Assembly: GCA_047967505.1 (NCBI GenBank)
Contig: CM106541.1
Reading direction: 5' to 3' (one strand)
DNA length: 64,000 nt
Source of the DNA: Dipteris shenzhenensis
Lineage: Eukaryota > Polypodiophyta > Polypodiopsida > Gleicheniales
Under the pieces are notes generated by a model that worked only from the letters and a program-made list of their open reading frames with translations, searched no databases and was not told the DNA's origin. Positions 32,627 through 43,972 of the stretch are shown in pieces (the stretch's first letter is position 1; every line of letters starts with the position of its first letter). The position numbers and the translations under genes are program-made.

Positions 32627-35600
32627 ATGACTGCTCACATCAAATGTTTTACACTTAATGTCCAGGGCATGTGTGACAGTAGGAAATGGAAATCTGTGTG
32701 GCTGTACGACAGATTTCAGCCTGACATAGTGGCATTACAAGAACACAACCAACATATGTATGCAGGCAAGACAGGACACTACTGTGGATATGATATTTTC
32801 TATGCTGGGGAGCACTCTTTCTCAGGGGTTGTCCTTCTGATCAAACATGAACTTCAACCAGTCATTGTATTAAATGACAACAAAGGCAGATGGCTTGTTC
32901 TCCAATGCCTTATTAGAGGAGAGGTGTTTGAATTTGCTTCAGTTTATGCGCCTCAGTCCTCTAGAGAAAGAACTGCAATTTGGGATGCCATGCAACAATA
33001 TCCGTGGAGATATCATGCCTACATATGTGGGGATTTCAATAATGCTCCACAACAGGGAGACAACACCTCCAGACATGACAATATGTTATCTCCTGAAAGG
33101 CATGCATGGTCTCAACTACTTCTGCATCTGGATCTGGTTGACCTTTGGAAGGAATTGCAGCCTTTGTCACCAGGCTACACTTTTCAACATAATGCTCTTT
33201 CCGCCTATCAGGCACGTCTGGATCGATGGTATAGTGTTGCTCCCCAAAAAAATGGGGAGTTCACATGCAAAATGTGGATTGACTATGCCTTTGTGCATTC
33301 AGACCATGCACCACTATGGTTGCGGTTATCTTTTCATAACATGCCAAATGATAGACTGCCACACAGGAGACATCTAATCATAAACAATAGTTATTTCCAA
33401 CATGCTGATTTCAAGGCAATAGTTACTGAAGCAGCTCATTGTCTTTCCTCTAGCAGCCATCTCAATGTTGATGGTGCCTGGGATTCTTTTATTTCTAAAA
33501 TGCAAGTGGTGATTAGAGTTTATGGCAAGTCTTACATGAAGACTCTGAGGGAAACCATTGCTCAGGCCAAATCTACTTGTCAAGACCTCACTGAACTGTC
33601 ATCATCGTTCGTTGTCCTTGCATGAGCAAACAACACCATGCCAGGCCAGACATTGTCTCAAACTAAATGATCACAGGAAACTGGCAAAATGGGAGACTAG
33701 AGCAAGACAAAGAGCCTTTACAGATAAAGGTTGCTCTTCCAAAGAATTTTTCAAAAGTTTACATCAGAGGAGAATCAAAACAGAAATTTGCGAAGTGCTT
33801 ATGCCCGATGGATCATGGACTACTTCACGGTCACAGCCCACGGTCACAGCTTGCTTCTGTTTGTGTGCATCATTTCTCTCAGCAATTTGGCTCTACAGCT
33901 CCTCCCTCGCAACAGATTTTGCTTGCACGAAATTTACTGTTGCAACATGTTTCTCCTATCATTTCCCCTCCTCAAGCTTTGGAATTGGAGGAACCCTTTA
34001 CTGAGAGGGAACTGTCAGATGCGATCAAATCATGTGGCAGATGGAAATCCCCTGGATGGGATGGTTTAATAGTAGAGTTTTTTCTAGCCTACTGGCCTAT
34101 TATGAAGCATTCATTGCTATATATGGTGAATGCTGCATGGCAAAATCAGAAAATGCCGAACACATGGAAGAGAGGTCTTGTTAAGCTCCTTCCCAAAAAA
34201 CAAATTTGTGAGTCTTTGGCAGATTGGAGACCTATCACTCTTATGCCCGTAATTTACAAAGTCACCACCAAAATAATTGTCGATCGGCTAAAGGGGATTT
34301 TACATAATGGGTTGCATCCTGCTCAATATGGCTTTGTCCCGCGCAGGCACATCACCGATAACATTGCTAATGCCTACATTGGAATTGAATATGCCAAATA
34401 TACACAGCAGGATGTTTTGTTATTGCAAATTGATATTGTCAAAGCCTTTGATACTGTTCAGTGGGATTTTATCTCATCAACTATGCAAGCATTGGGTTTT
34501 GGCACAAAAATGCAGCAGCTCATCACTTGGCTATATCAAGACAGTGAAGCTGCCTGTATACTCTTAGGAGATATTTCTCCATCCTGGACTCTTGCTTGCT
34601 CTGTCAGGCAAGGATGTCCCCTGAGTGCTTTACTTTTTGCCATAGCCACTCATCCACTGCTTCAATATCTGGATCATCTCTTGGACACTGACCAGTTGCA
34701 CGGTTTGGAGATTCTTGGTAATCGCAGCATGATTGCTCATGCATATGCTGATGATTCATTCTTTACTCCAAAAAATACTCGGGCTGATTTGTCCATGATT
34801 ATGCATGCTCTTTCCACATATGGTTTGGCTGCTGGCCTTCGGGTAAATTTTCAGAAATCAAAATTGTTGCCATTACATGCACAGGAATGGCACAACCTTC
34901 TGTGGCCTGGGGAAATTGTCCCCGCTTCTCAATTCATTCGACATCTTGGTTATCCTCTAAGTTGGGGACTCACCCGCTCACAACAAACTGATTGGGTGCT
35001 AGCAAAGTTAAGGGCAAAACTTGAATATTGGAAGCTTGCAACTTGGCCATTACATGTTCGTCTGCGAATCACACAATCCATTTCGATAGCATACATACAA
35101 TTTTATATGCCTCTCACTATGTTCACTAAGGCAGATCTGGTTTCATTTATGTCAGCTATCATGGAAATTTTCTGGCGTTCAAAACATGGCAAGAAAAGTC
35201 TCAGATTACTCTCTATGCATCGTCTCTGTTCTCCCAAGATGCACGGAGGTCTGAACATTCTCAATATTCAAATGCATTTACTTGCTCACAGAGGGAAAAT
35301 GATGATACACTTTATGCAAGGAGATCAGCCTTGGGCTTTCATGATCCGCTCTCTCTTACTACATCTTCATACATCTGCCTTTGGGCATTGGCAGCTTACT
35401 CAGTGGGATTTTTTATTTGGCTCTATCCAAGGCAAGATCAGAGGATGCCCTTTTGTCTCTCGTCTGCTTCTTGATTGGAAACACATTCTATCCCATTTGG
35501 AATGGCATGGCAGGGACTCTCTCTCGGGCAACTCTTTGAGGGTAAAGAATATTTTTTGATCTAAAGTATTCCACCCCCCTTTGGCCATACAAGAACCCCG

Positions 35601-36450
35601 ACGTTCTTATTTTCTCTCCTTCAAAGGCATTTCATCTGTGGCGGATGTACTTCAGGATGATGGCACACTTTTATCTTTTTCTATGGCTGCTCGCAAATAT
35701 GGCTTGAGAGCTCATTATCGTCCTTTATGGCATCGAATTTCAGCAATGCTCCAACCGTACTTACCGGTACCCCATTTGGAACTTCAGAATCGGCTTGAGG
35801 ATTGGATATTACGCTCTCCTTCCTTATACGCCCGTCCTCTGAAGCTCTCACATATCACAGTGTCATCACTGTATAAAGTGTTATTACCTCCGCCTTGGAT
35901 TTCCCACAAAGCAAATACTGTTTGGCATATGGATCGCCCAATGAAGTAGTGGAGAAAAAGGCTGCGTCTCCTTTGGCATTACAAAGTCCCTCTTTGACAA
36001 CAGCTTTTCCTATGGCGAGTTCTCCTTGGCATTTTTCCATCCGGACAGTTACTTGCACACAAACATATTGCTTCAGCTGTTTGTCACAGATGTCAGCACT
36101 CTACTGAATCAGTGTTTCATATCTTTTGGTCCTGTCCAAATACTTCTGATCTCATTGCTCTCATCAGACAAAGGCTTCGACAGCGATTTCCTACTGTTAC
36201 TTTTGGCAGATTTTTCTAGTTGTTTGGCTTTCATCCACAGAGACAGGGTTTTGATTTATTTTTTGTATGGGTGCGCTATTGGACCCTATGGACTTTATGG
36301 ATGGATAGAAACCATAGAGTCTTTGGTGATCCACTATTTTCATCTTTTCTTTTTTTCAAACGATCTCTGCAACAATCATTCTATGATTGTTTTCAGACTC
36401 GTTTGATTGATCAGGATGTGTATACAGCTTATACTGAGATCTTCAGTTGA
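32627..36450 (+). pseudogene. LINE-B1 ORF2: APE endonuclease, RT, zinc finger
   Basis: ATG at 32627. Endonuclease motifs: FTLNVQGM, LQEHNQH, ASVYAPQ, CGDFNNAP and HSDHAPLWL. RT: KSPGWDGL, WRPITLMPVIYK, QYGFVPRRHITDNI, QIDIVKAFDTVQWDF, SVRQGCPLSALLF, and YADD at 34744-34755. C-terminus: CHRCQHSTESVFHIFWSCP finger and FVWVRYWTLWTLWMDRN, ending YTAYTEIFS. Frame shifts near 33600 and 33830; later stops at 35557 and 35947, and a stop and frame slip around 36220. About 1270 residues when whole, a normal plant L1 size. Catalytic residues are all present. Confidence 0.9.
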
Positions 36451-36532
36451 GTAGTACCTACTTCGTTTTTTGAAGTAACTATGAATGTAATTATTCTACA
36501 GCAATAAAAGATTTCTTCCCACAAAAAAAAAA

Positions 36533-36566
36533 GTGTGTATGTGTGTGTGTTGTGTGTGTGTGTGTG
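36533..36566. repeat. (GT)n between B1 and B2
   Basis: GTGTGTAT then (GT)n with one interruption. Follows the B1 poly(A) and precedes the B2 5' end. Confidence 0.95.
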
Positions 36567-36599
36567 GATGAGAGAGGTGAGAGAGAGACGGTGTGCGGC

Positions 36600-37060
36600 C
36601 TCTGCTGTTCAGCCTTGCCAGGGACTCCGTACAGCCTCGCCAAGGACTCCATCCGTACACATGTATGATCTCCGTGCAGTGTTCGTACGTCCGTACGAAC
36701 AAACTCGTTAAGTCTGACTTACCTCCGCGCGGCTCTGAACACAGCTCCGTACCCATCTGGATCGCCGTACCGCTTTTCAAGAAGGCCACGTCCGTACGTA
36801 CATACAGCCCCGTCTGACTTTCCGTACAGCCCCGTCTGACTTTCCGTACAGCCCCGTCTGACTTTCCGTACAGTCCCGTACAGATTTTAGGAAGACCTTC
36901 TGCATCTCCGTACGGAACTTAGGAAGACTGTCCGCAGATCCGTACACTCCTATGTACTTGTCCGTACAGTCATGTCTTTTCCGTACAGTCCTGTGTTTTA
37001 CTCCTAAACTTTCCTGTACAGCCCTGTGTCTAGCTTGTTGCTTCTACACTTCTTCGTACA
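36600..37060 (+). promoter_or_regulatory. LINE-B2 5' leader with CCGTAC cluster
   Basis: About 16 CGTAC sites, 14 of them CCGTAC, including a near-tandem TTTCCGTACAGCCCCGTCTGAC unit of about 22 bp repeated at 36805-36865. Same position relative to ORF1 as in B1. Confidence 0.6.
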
Positions 37061-37088
37061 ATCCTTCTTGCCTTGTAGTATTTCAATC

Positions 37089-38289
37089 ATGGCTTCAAGT
37101 TTGGATGTTTGTACATATGCTCGAAAAGAGAGACCCGCAGATGCTAAGCGCCGCCCTTCACAGCCTGCATCACAAGATGATGAACTTACTATGGAAGCTC
37201 AGTACGTGTTTGATACCCTCAAGGATGACTTTTAGCAGTCACGACAAGAATGGGGCAAACCAGTTCCAGAGGTCACATACAAATTGAAATTGCCATCCCT
37301 CGTGAATCCTCTCAGGAAGTTATCTTAAACCGCCGTTATAATTTTCTTTCATCCCAGCAGCCAATGATGTTGCACAGGGGATTAAATCCATCCTTGGAGG
37401 ATGCTTTGTAGAGGGAGTGTATTTTGCATCCAGAGGCTTTTATGAGGTGCATTTATCAGATGCTTTGTGCAAGCAGAAGCTACTTGAGTTTTCTCCCCTC
37501 TTTTACGGGAAGCAGATAGTACATGCTATGCCCTGGTCCCCAAACAAGGATTATCAAAGTCTTATACGACATCATTGTCCTGTATGGGTTGAGGTTGTTA
37601 ACTTCCCGAACTATATGCATGAAGAGTTGCCTGGCCTGGCTGCTTCTTTGGGACAGGTCATTTGTCCTCCACGCCCTATGGGAAACCGTAACAGGTTCTG
37701 CATTCTCTGGGACACGGATACACCTACCCCTCCTATTGCAGTGGAAGTTGAGGGAGTGCAATTGGGAAAAAAGTATTTTGAATTGAAATGGAGCGTGTTT
37801 CCAGGGGCTTGTTTTGCCTGCCACAAGTTTGGGCATCTAGCCTCTGAATGCCCAATGGTTCTGCATCAGCCCCCTCCCAATGCCTTGCCGTCCCAGACAC
37901 GGGAAAAGAATGAGAATTTGCAAGCTAAGACAGCAAATAGAAATGAAGCAAAGAATGCCAAATCAATCAATCAGGTGTCGTCACTTGCTGGAAAAGGAAA
38001 AGATAAAGAAAAAGAGAAGATGAAGAAATCTGCAGGAACTGATCAGGATGGTTTTCAACAACCTAAGAAGGTGGTTGTATTGAAGCAACGCCCCTTTCAA
38101 TCTCGTCAATGGGATGCTACTTCTCCCTCACCAGGACAGGCTTCTACTTCAGCTCCTGTCCTTCAAAATTGGGTGGGGGTTTTGAAGAAGGGCATCCCCA
38201 TATGTGATTCTAAAGAAGGGGGGAATGCTATGTCTTTCATGGATCATGAAGGAACGCAGCCCATGCAGGCAGAGGCTTTGCCTCTCTGA
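37089..38289 (+). pseudogene. LINE-B2 ORF1
   Basis: ATG at 37089 (MASSLDVCTYARKERP), stop at 37233-37235, a frameshift near 37330, then an open frame from 37411 to the stop at 38289. Conserved blocks: YFASRGFYEVHLSD, HAMPWSPNKDYQSLI, PVWVEVVNFP, RFCILWDTD and an intact CCHC knuckle CFACHKFGHLASEC at about 37810-37851, followed by a lysine-rich, disordered tail. It resembles B1 ORF1 throughout. Confidence 0.85.
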
Positions 38290-38331
38290 TGTCTTGTTTT
38301 ACTCTTATACTTTACTGTATATACCTCTTTC

Positions 38332-40278
38332 ATGCATCAAACACTTGAGTGCTTTACATACAATGTACAAAGCCTCTGCAATGTCTCAAAGTGGAGGCTT
38401 TTCTGGAATTATGTACATAAAATGCAGCCAGATATTGTTTGTTTGCAAGAGCATAATCAACACTCCAAGGTTGGTCATCATGATTATTTTGGTGGTTATG
38501 ATATATACTATGCTGGTACCACTATCTACTCAGGTGTATGCATACTGGTTAGACATGAGCTGGAGCCTCAATTAGCCTTCAATGACAATAGTAGCAGATG
38601 GATGGTCATACAATGTAATGTCAATGGTGATATTCTTGAATTTGCATCAGTCTATGCCTCCCAGACCTCTGCCATAAGGGCTTCTTTATGGGATTCTTTA
38701 TGCAGATATCCATGGAGATCTAATGCATTCATCTGTGGAGATTTTAATAATTCCCCTCTGCCAAGAGATAACACCACTTCAAGATCTCATATGCTATCAT
38801 TGGAAAGGTAGAAATGGGATAGTATGCTTCGTTCTGTGCAAGCTGAAGATTTATGGCTGCTTCTCCAAGGGTCAGTGCCTGGATATACTTTTCATCATAA
38901 TGGACTTACTACATACTGGGCAAGGCTTGACAGATGGTATTTGTTTTACCCACAACAATATGCAGATTTTAGCCCTCATCTCCTTATAGATTTCTCATTG
39001 GGCTTGTCAGATCATGCCCCATTGTGGATGAATTTGCACCTTGGTATGCCACTGGATGATTTGCCACCCCTTTCCAGTAGATTATTGCATGTTAATCAAG
39101 CTTATTTCTAACATCACTATTTCCAGCAAATGATCAGATTTGCAATTCATCCCTTGCCTTTGCATGCTCAGGAGGACATGGATTATGCTTGGGACAGTTT
39201 TGTCTCTCATATACAGAATGTCATTAGGGAGTATGGAAACTGGCATATGACTCAATGGAGGAATGAGGTTAAATGGGCAAAAAGGACAGCACAACAATTG
39301 ACTAAACTTTCTCAATTAAGGCCTCTCTCTGATTCAGAAAATGATTCCCTTTCACATGCTCAGATTAAATTGACTGTTAATGATAAGAGGAAATTGCATA
39401 AATGGCAGATTAGGGCAAGAATGAAGCCCCTCATGGATAAGGGCTGCTCATCAAAAGCCTTTTTCCAGGGCCTGCATGCTACTCCAAAGAAAAACTCATG
39501 TTTAAGAGTAAGGAAGCTAGATGGCTCTTGGACACACTCTTTCTCTGATCTCCAAGATGAATGCCAAAATTATTTTCAGAAATTGTTCTCTGCTCCTAGT
39601 TTCCCATCAACTCAAATGGCAAGGACTGAATTTCTCCAATATGTTTCTGAAATAGTGGAAATGGATGATGCTCTTACCTTGGAGAAACCTTTTACTAACT
39701 CAGAACTTGATGATGCATTGTTCCACCTCAGCAAATACAAGTCCCCTGGCTGGGATGGCCTTGCGGTGAAATTTTATATTGCTTTTTCGGATGAATTGAA
39801 AGATGTCCTCTTGCAAATGATCAATGTTGCCTGGCAAGAAAATCAGTTGCCGCACTCTTGGAAGCATGGCATAGTCAAACTTGTGCCCAAAAAACATCTG
39901 TGTGACCATATGTCAGATTGGAGGCCTATTACTTTGATGCCTGTAGTTTACAAACTCATTACCAATATGATTGTGCATAGGCTTCACAAGATACTGGATG
40001 CGGGACTTCATCCTCATCAGTATGGATTTATGCCGCGAAGACAAATCCATGATAACATTTCCAATGCCTTGATTGCAATTGAATATGCTAAGTATTCGCA
40101 TCAAGATGTCCTTATATTGCAGGTGGATATTGCTAAGGCATTTGATACTGTTCAATGGGATTTTATCTCACAAATCATGACAAAGTTAGGCTTTGGTCCC
40201 AAGATAGCAAATGCAGTTTACTGGCTTTATTTTGACTCTACTTCTCAGTGCATTCTTGGGGGTCATCTGTCTCGGGCA
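38332..40278 (+). pseudogene. LINE-B2 ORF2 (truncated in RT)
   Basis: ATG at 38332, 42 bases after the ORF1 stop. One frame throughout with only two stops (38809-38811 and 39109-39111), so this is the best-preserved LINE-B coding sequence here. Endonuclease: CFTYNVQSL, LQEHNQH, CGDFNNSP and LSDHAPLWM. RT: KSPGWDGLAV, WRPITLMPVVYK, QYGFMPRRQIHDNI and VDIAKAFDTVQWDF. It ends after QCILGGHLSRAL, before YADD. Without the palm it could not copy RNA. Confidence 0.88.
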
Positions 40279-40420
40279 CTTAGATGCATTGCAGTCTTTC
40301 TGTGAGTCGCATGATCAGCACGTCAACCCAAGGTCATGATCTTCAATACATCTCGGGTCACGCATCGAGAGCAGTTTACTTTTGACGGGTCACCGATCAA
40401 GATTCTTTCATCATATTTAT
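40279..40420 (+). mobile_element. LINE-A (A1) fragment, probable first part of split copy
   Basis: Matches A1 ORF2 just after YADD: FCESHDQHVN, then a degenerate version of KTKVMIFNTSR and FTF-GSP-xI-SSY. Its last 47 bp (40369-40415) are repeated, with five differences, at 43973-44019, where A1 sequence resumes and continues to a proper 3' end. Confidence 0.6.
40369..40415. repeat. 47-bp direct repeat flanking the B3 block (left)
   Basis: GAGCAGTTTACTTTT...TTTCATCATA; the right copy is 43973-44019, 42 of 47 identical. Could be a long target duplication. Confidence 0.7.
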
Positions 40421-40449
40421 GTGTGTGTGTGTGTGCGTGCACGCGCGCC
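40421..40449. repeat. (GT)n/(GC)n tract left of B3
   Basis: GTGTGTGTGTGTGTGCGTGCACGCGCGCC, immediately before the 5' end of truncated LINE-B copy B3. Confidence 0.9.
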
Positions 40450-43400
40450 ATGGTTTCTGATGCCATTCAGCCTCTTTCTCATCAAATGCACATTGATCTG
40501 GATTATGCATGGCAGGCTTTTGTTGCAAGAATGCAAGCTGTTATTCGGAATTATCATAAATCCTACATGCAGGCCACACGGGAGACTGTGAAGCATGCCA
40601 AATACACTTGCTAGAGTTTGACTGAACTCAATCATCTTCGGCCTTTTTCTTCGGAAGAAAGCATGCTATTATGTCAGGTCTCCAATCGAATGATCAAAGA
40701 AAGCTTGCTAAATTGGAGACCCGATCTAGGCAAAGGGCTTTTTTGGATAAAGGTTTCTCTTCCAAGCAATTCTTTAAAAGTTTGCATTACAAAAGACAGG
40801 CTGCCAATATTTGTCGAATCCGGATGCCTCATGGTTCTTGGTCCTCATCTCGCTCAGAGCTTGCTGCTTTTTGTGTGCAGCACTTTTCATCTCTGGGCAT
40901 GTGGACATTCTTTCTCCTCAAGTTGTGTCTACCCACCACCTTCTTTTGCAACATGTCCATCCCATTCTCTCTGATGCTCAAGCTTTGGAATTGGAAATTC
41001 CTTTCACTGAAAGAGAATTGTCAGATGTTGTTAAATCCTATGGCAGATGGAAATCGCCAGGATGGGATGGTCTCACTCTTGAATTTCTTCTTGCCTTCTC
41101 GGATATCCTCAAGCCTACTTTGCTGCAAATGGTTAATTCAGCCTGGGAAAATCAGCAAATGCCTGTCATGGAAAAAAGGACTTGTCAAGCTCCTTCCAAA
41201 AAAGCAGCTATGTGATTAGCTCACTGATTGGAGACCAATAACGCTCATGCCAGTCATTTACAAGATCATAGACAAAATGGTTGTTGATCGTATTAAAGGT
41301 TATTTGCATGATGGGCTGCATCCTTCGCAATATGGCTTCATTCCCCGTAGGCATATCGTATATAATATTGCCAATGCTTATATTGAGATTGAATATGCCA
41401 AATACACGCAACAGGATGTTTTGCTCTTACAGGTGGATATTGCAAAAGTCTTTGATACAGTTCAATGGGAATTCATCTCACAAACAATGCGAGCTTTGGG
41501 GTTTGGAACAAAAATGCAGCACGTTATTTACTGGTTTTACAGGGACAGCAATGCTGCTTGCATTCTTTCGGGAGATCTCTCTAATTAGTGGACTCTTCGT
41601 TGTTCGGTCCGTCACGGATGTCCCCTTAGTGCTTTATTGTATGCTATTGCTACCCATCCTATGCTGCAATATATTGATCATCTCGTGGCGATAGGCTCCC
41701 TTCATGGTTTGGAATTGGATGCAAATTGCAACATGGTTGCTCAAGCCTATGCTGATGATTCTTTCTTTACCCCGAAGGATAAGCAGAATGATCTTTCTGC
41801 TTTGATGCAGGCTCTCTCTCTGTTTATGGTTTCACAGCTGGTCTTCATGTAAATTTTCAAAAGTCTAAGCTGCTTCCATTGCATTCTAAAGACTGGCATA
41901 GTCTTTTGTGGCCCGGGAAAATCATTCCCCCCACTCAGATTGTCCGTCATCTTGGTTACCCTTTGGGGTGGGGTCTCACTCCTCGTCAACAAACTAATTG
42001 GGTGATGGTCAAGCTTCGGAAAAAGCTAGAGTATTGGAAATCGGCAACCTAGCCTTTGCATGTTCAGCTTCGGATAGTGGAATCCATCCTTGTGGCTTAT
42101 ATTCAATTTTATTTTCCTTTGATCCTGTTCACCAAGGCAGATCTTGCTTCTTTTATGTCTGCCATTATTGAAATCTTATGGCATTCTAAACATGGCAGAA
42201 AAAGTCTCAGGCTGCTTTCAGTGCATCAACTTTGTTCTCCTGGTTTGAACATCACGAATATCCAAGTGCATATCCTTGCTCACAGGGGTGTTGCTGCAAT
42301 TTCTACAAGGTTGGTCATAGAGGTATTGAGGCTACAGTTAAGGCTGTGGAACATTACTTTTGCTGGCCTACATTAAGAAAGGATGTGGATGCCTATGTTA
42401 GGACATGAATCACTTGCCAGAAGGTGAAATATGATAGGCAAAAGCCAGCGGGGCTGTTGCATCCTTTGCCTATTCGAGATAGGCCCTGGCAAGGTATTGC
42501 CATGGATTTCATATTTGATTTGCCTCGTGCATCCAATGGACATGATGGGATATGGACTATAATTTGCAGATTCAGCAAACAAGCCCATTTCATTCCCGTA
42601 AGGAAAAGGATTACAGCATATCAAATGGCAAGACTTTTTATGACACGTGTGTTCAAACATCATGGGATGCCTTATGATTAGATCTCTAGTCACACATATC
42701 AGTATTTCTACCTTTGGTCACTGGCAAATCAATTACTGGGATTTCTAGTCGCATCAATGGCACTTTGCCTGGCTGCCCTTTGGTCTTCAGTTTGCTTCTT
42801 GATTGGAAGCATGTCCTCTCTCATCTGGAATGGCATGGTCGACAGTCTTTGCTGGGTAATTCTTTGTGAGCTGAAAGCATTCACTAGTCGACAATTTTTC
42901 AGTCTCCACTGGCTTTGCAGGAACCTCACCGTTCCTACTTTGTTTCTTTAAGGGCATCACTTCTATTGCTGATGTTATTCATGATGATGGCTCTGTACTA
43001 CCTTTTTCTCAGGCAGCTACACGGTATGGCTTGGGCTCTCATTATCGTGCTTTGTGGCAACAAATTGCTTATATGCTTTCGCCTTTTGTTCCGATTCCTC
43101 CTTTGGAACTTCAGAACAGGTTGGAGGATTGGACTTTGACTTCCCCAGGGTCCTCTTCTCGCCCTTTGAGGCTATCTCAGATTACCGTGCCTGCATTGTA
43201 TAAAATCCTTTTCCCTCAACCTTGGGTTTCAAAAAAAGGCAATTCTATTTGGCGAATGCATTGCCCAGCCAAGTGGTGGAGAAAGAGATTACAACAGCTT
43301 TGAGCCTACAAAGCTCCTCTTTGGCAACAGGTTTTCTTCGGGCGAATGCTTGTGGGCATTTTTCCATCTGGACAGATGTTGGCTCGTAGACACATTGCTC

Positions 43401-43774
43401 AGGCTCATTGCCACAGATGTTTGAGATCTCAGGAGACTGTGCCTCATTTATTTTGGTTTTGTCCATGTTCTCGTGAGTTCATTGATCTTCGACAACGCCT
43501 GCAAGCAAGATTAACGACTGTTCCTTTTGGAAAGTCTTTTTGGCTCTTTGGTTTTCATCCACCCAGACCAGAGTTTCATCTTTTCTTTGTTTGGGTTCGC
43601 TATTGGGCACTCTGGACTTTATGGACACACAGGAATTGTAAAGTCTTTGGTGATCCTATATTTTCCTTGTTTGTCTTTTTTAAGCATTCTCTGCAGCAAT
43701 CCTTCTTTGATTGCTTGCAGATGCGTTGCATAGATCATGATGTATATCTAGCATACACTGAGATTTTCAGCTGA
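40450..43774 (+). pseudogene. LINE-B3 ORF2 remnant
   Basis: RT pieces in several frames: KSPGWDGLTLEF, WRPITLMPVIYKIID, QYGFIPRRHIVYNI, VDIAKVFDTVQWEF and YADD intact at 41748-41759. The C-terminal frame 43346-43774 is open with CHRCLRSQETVPHLFWFCP and WVRYWALWTLW, ending YLAYTEIFS. More frameshifts than B1 or B2, so this copy is older. Confidence 0.85.
42311..42690 (+). pseudogene. Ty3/gypsy integrase fragment inside LINE-B3
   Basis: Reads HRGIEATVKAVEHYFCWP, a stop, then TCQKVKYDRQKPAGLLHPLP, PWQGIAMDFIFDLP and HFIPVRK. This is the H-H-C-C zinc finger and first catalytic Asp (M-D-F) of a gypsy integrase, ending MTRVFKHHGMPYD. No LTR or other gypsy sequence adjoins it. It replaces the matching LINE-B stretch exactly between a shared ACAAGG-like sequence and CTACCTTTGG. 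Confidence 0.85.
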
Positions 43775-43845
43775 TGTAATTTCAGCTGCCTCGTTTTAAG
43801 GTCGCTACTCTTGTAATATAAAAAATCAAAAGTTTGCACTAAAAA

Positions 43846-43846
<1 letters not shown>

Positions 43847-43896
<50 letters not shown>
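43847..43896. repeat. (GT)n microsatellite
   Basis: 25 TG units after the B3 poly(A). Confidence 0.97.
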
Positions 43897-43897
<1 letters not shown>

Positions 43898-43916
43898 TTT
43901 CACCCAAAAAAAAAAA
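43897..43916 (+). mobile_element. Minimal LINE-B remnant B4 (20 bp)
   Basis: ATTTCACCC plus A11 between two GT tracts. The same TTTCACCC-poly(A) ends B5 at 46630-46645, so this looks like an extreme 5' truncation of a LINE-B insertion. Confidence 0.5.
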
Positions 43917-43972
43917 GTGTGTATATGTATGTATGTATGTATGTATGTGTACACACACACACACATATATGG
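43917..43972. repeat. (GT)/(ATGT)/(AC) compound microsatellite
   Basis: GTGTGTATATG, (TATG)n, GTGTACACACAC, then CATATATGG, ending where LINE-A sequence resumes. Confidence 0.9.

Larger units (their letters stand above)
30661..36532 (+). mobile_element. LINE-B copy B1, full-length L1-type element
   Basis: About 5.87 kb from the (GT)n at 30649-30660 to poly(A) 36523-36532, followed by (GT)n. Parts: 5' leader with about 13 CGTAC motifs (30661-31310), ORF1 (31311-32551), ORF2 (32627-36450). Coding order, zinc knuckle in ORF1 and terminal zf-RVT-like finger are those of plant L1. A few stops and frameshifts only, so it is moderately young. Confidence 0.88.
36567..40278 (+). mobile_element. LINE-B copy B2, 3' half missing
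   Basis: Starts right after (GT)n. 5' leader 36567-37088, ORF1 37089-38289, ORF2 from 38332. The copy stops inside RT before the catalytic YADD box and is joined at about 40278 to a LINE-A fragment, so 3' end and poly(A) are lost by deletion or recombination, not by 5' truncation. Confidence 0.85.
40450..43846 (+). mobile_element. LINE-B copy B3, 5'-truncated, patched with gypsy DNA
   Basis: Begins inside ORF2 between endonuclease and RT (MVSDAIQPLSHQM...DYAWQAFV, as in B1 and B2) and runs to a short poly(A) at 43841-43846, followed by (GT)n. Contains the RT (41247-41852), a foreign gypsy integrase segment (about 42311-42690) in place of ~110 bp of LINE-B, and the C-terminal finger (43346-43774). 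Confidence 0.85.
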
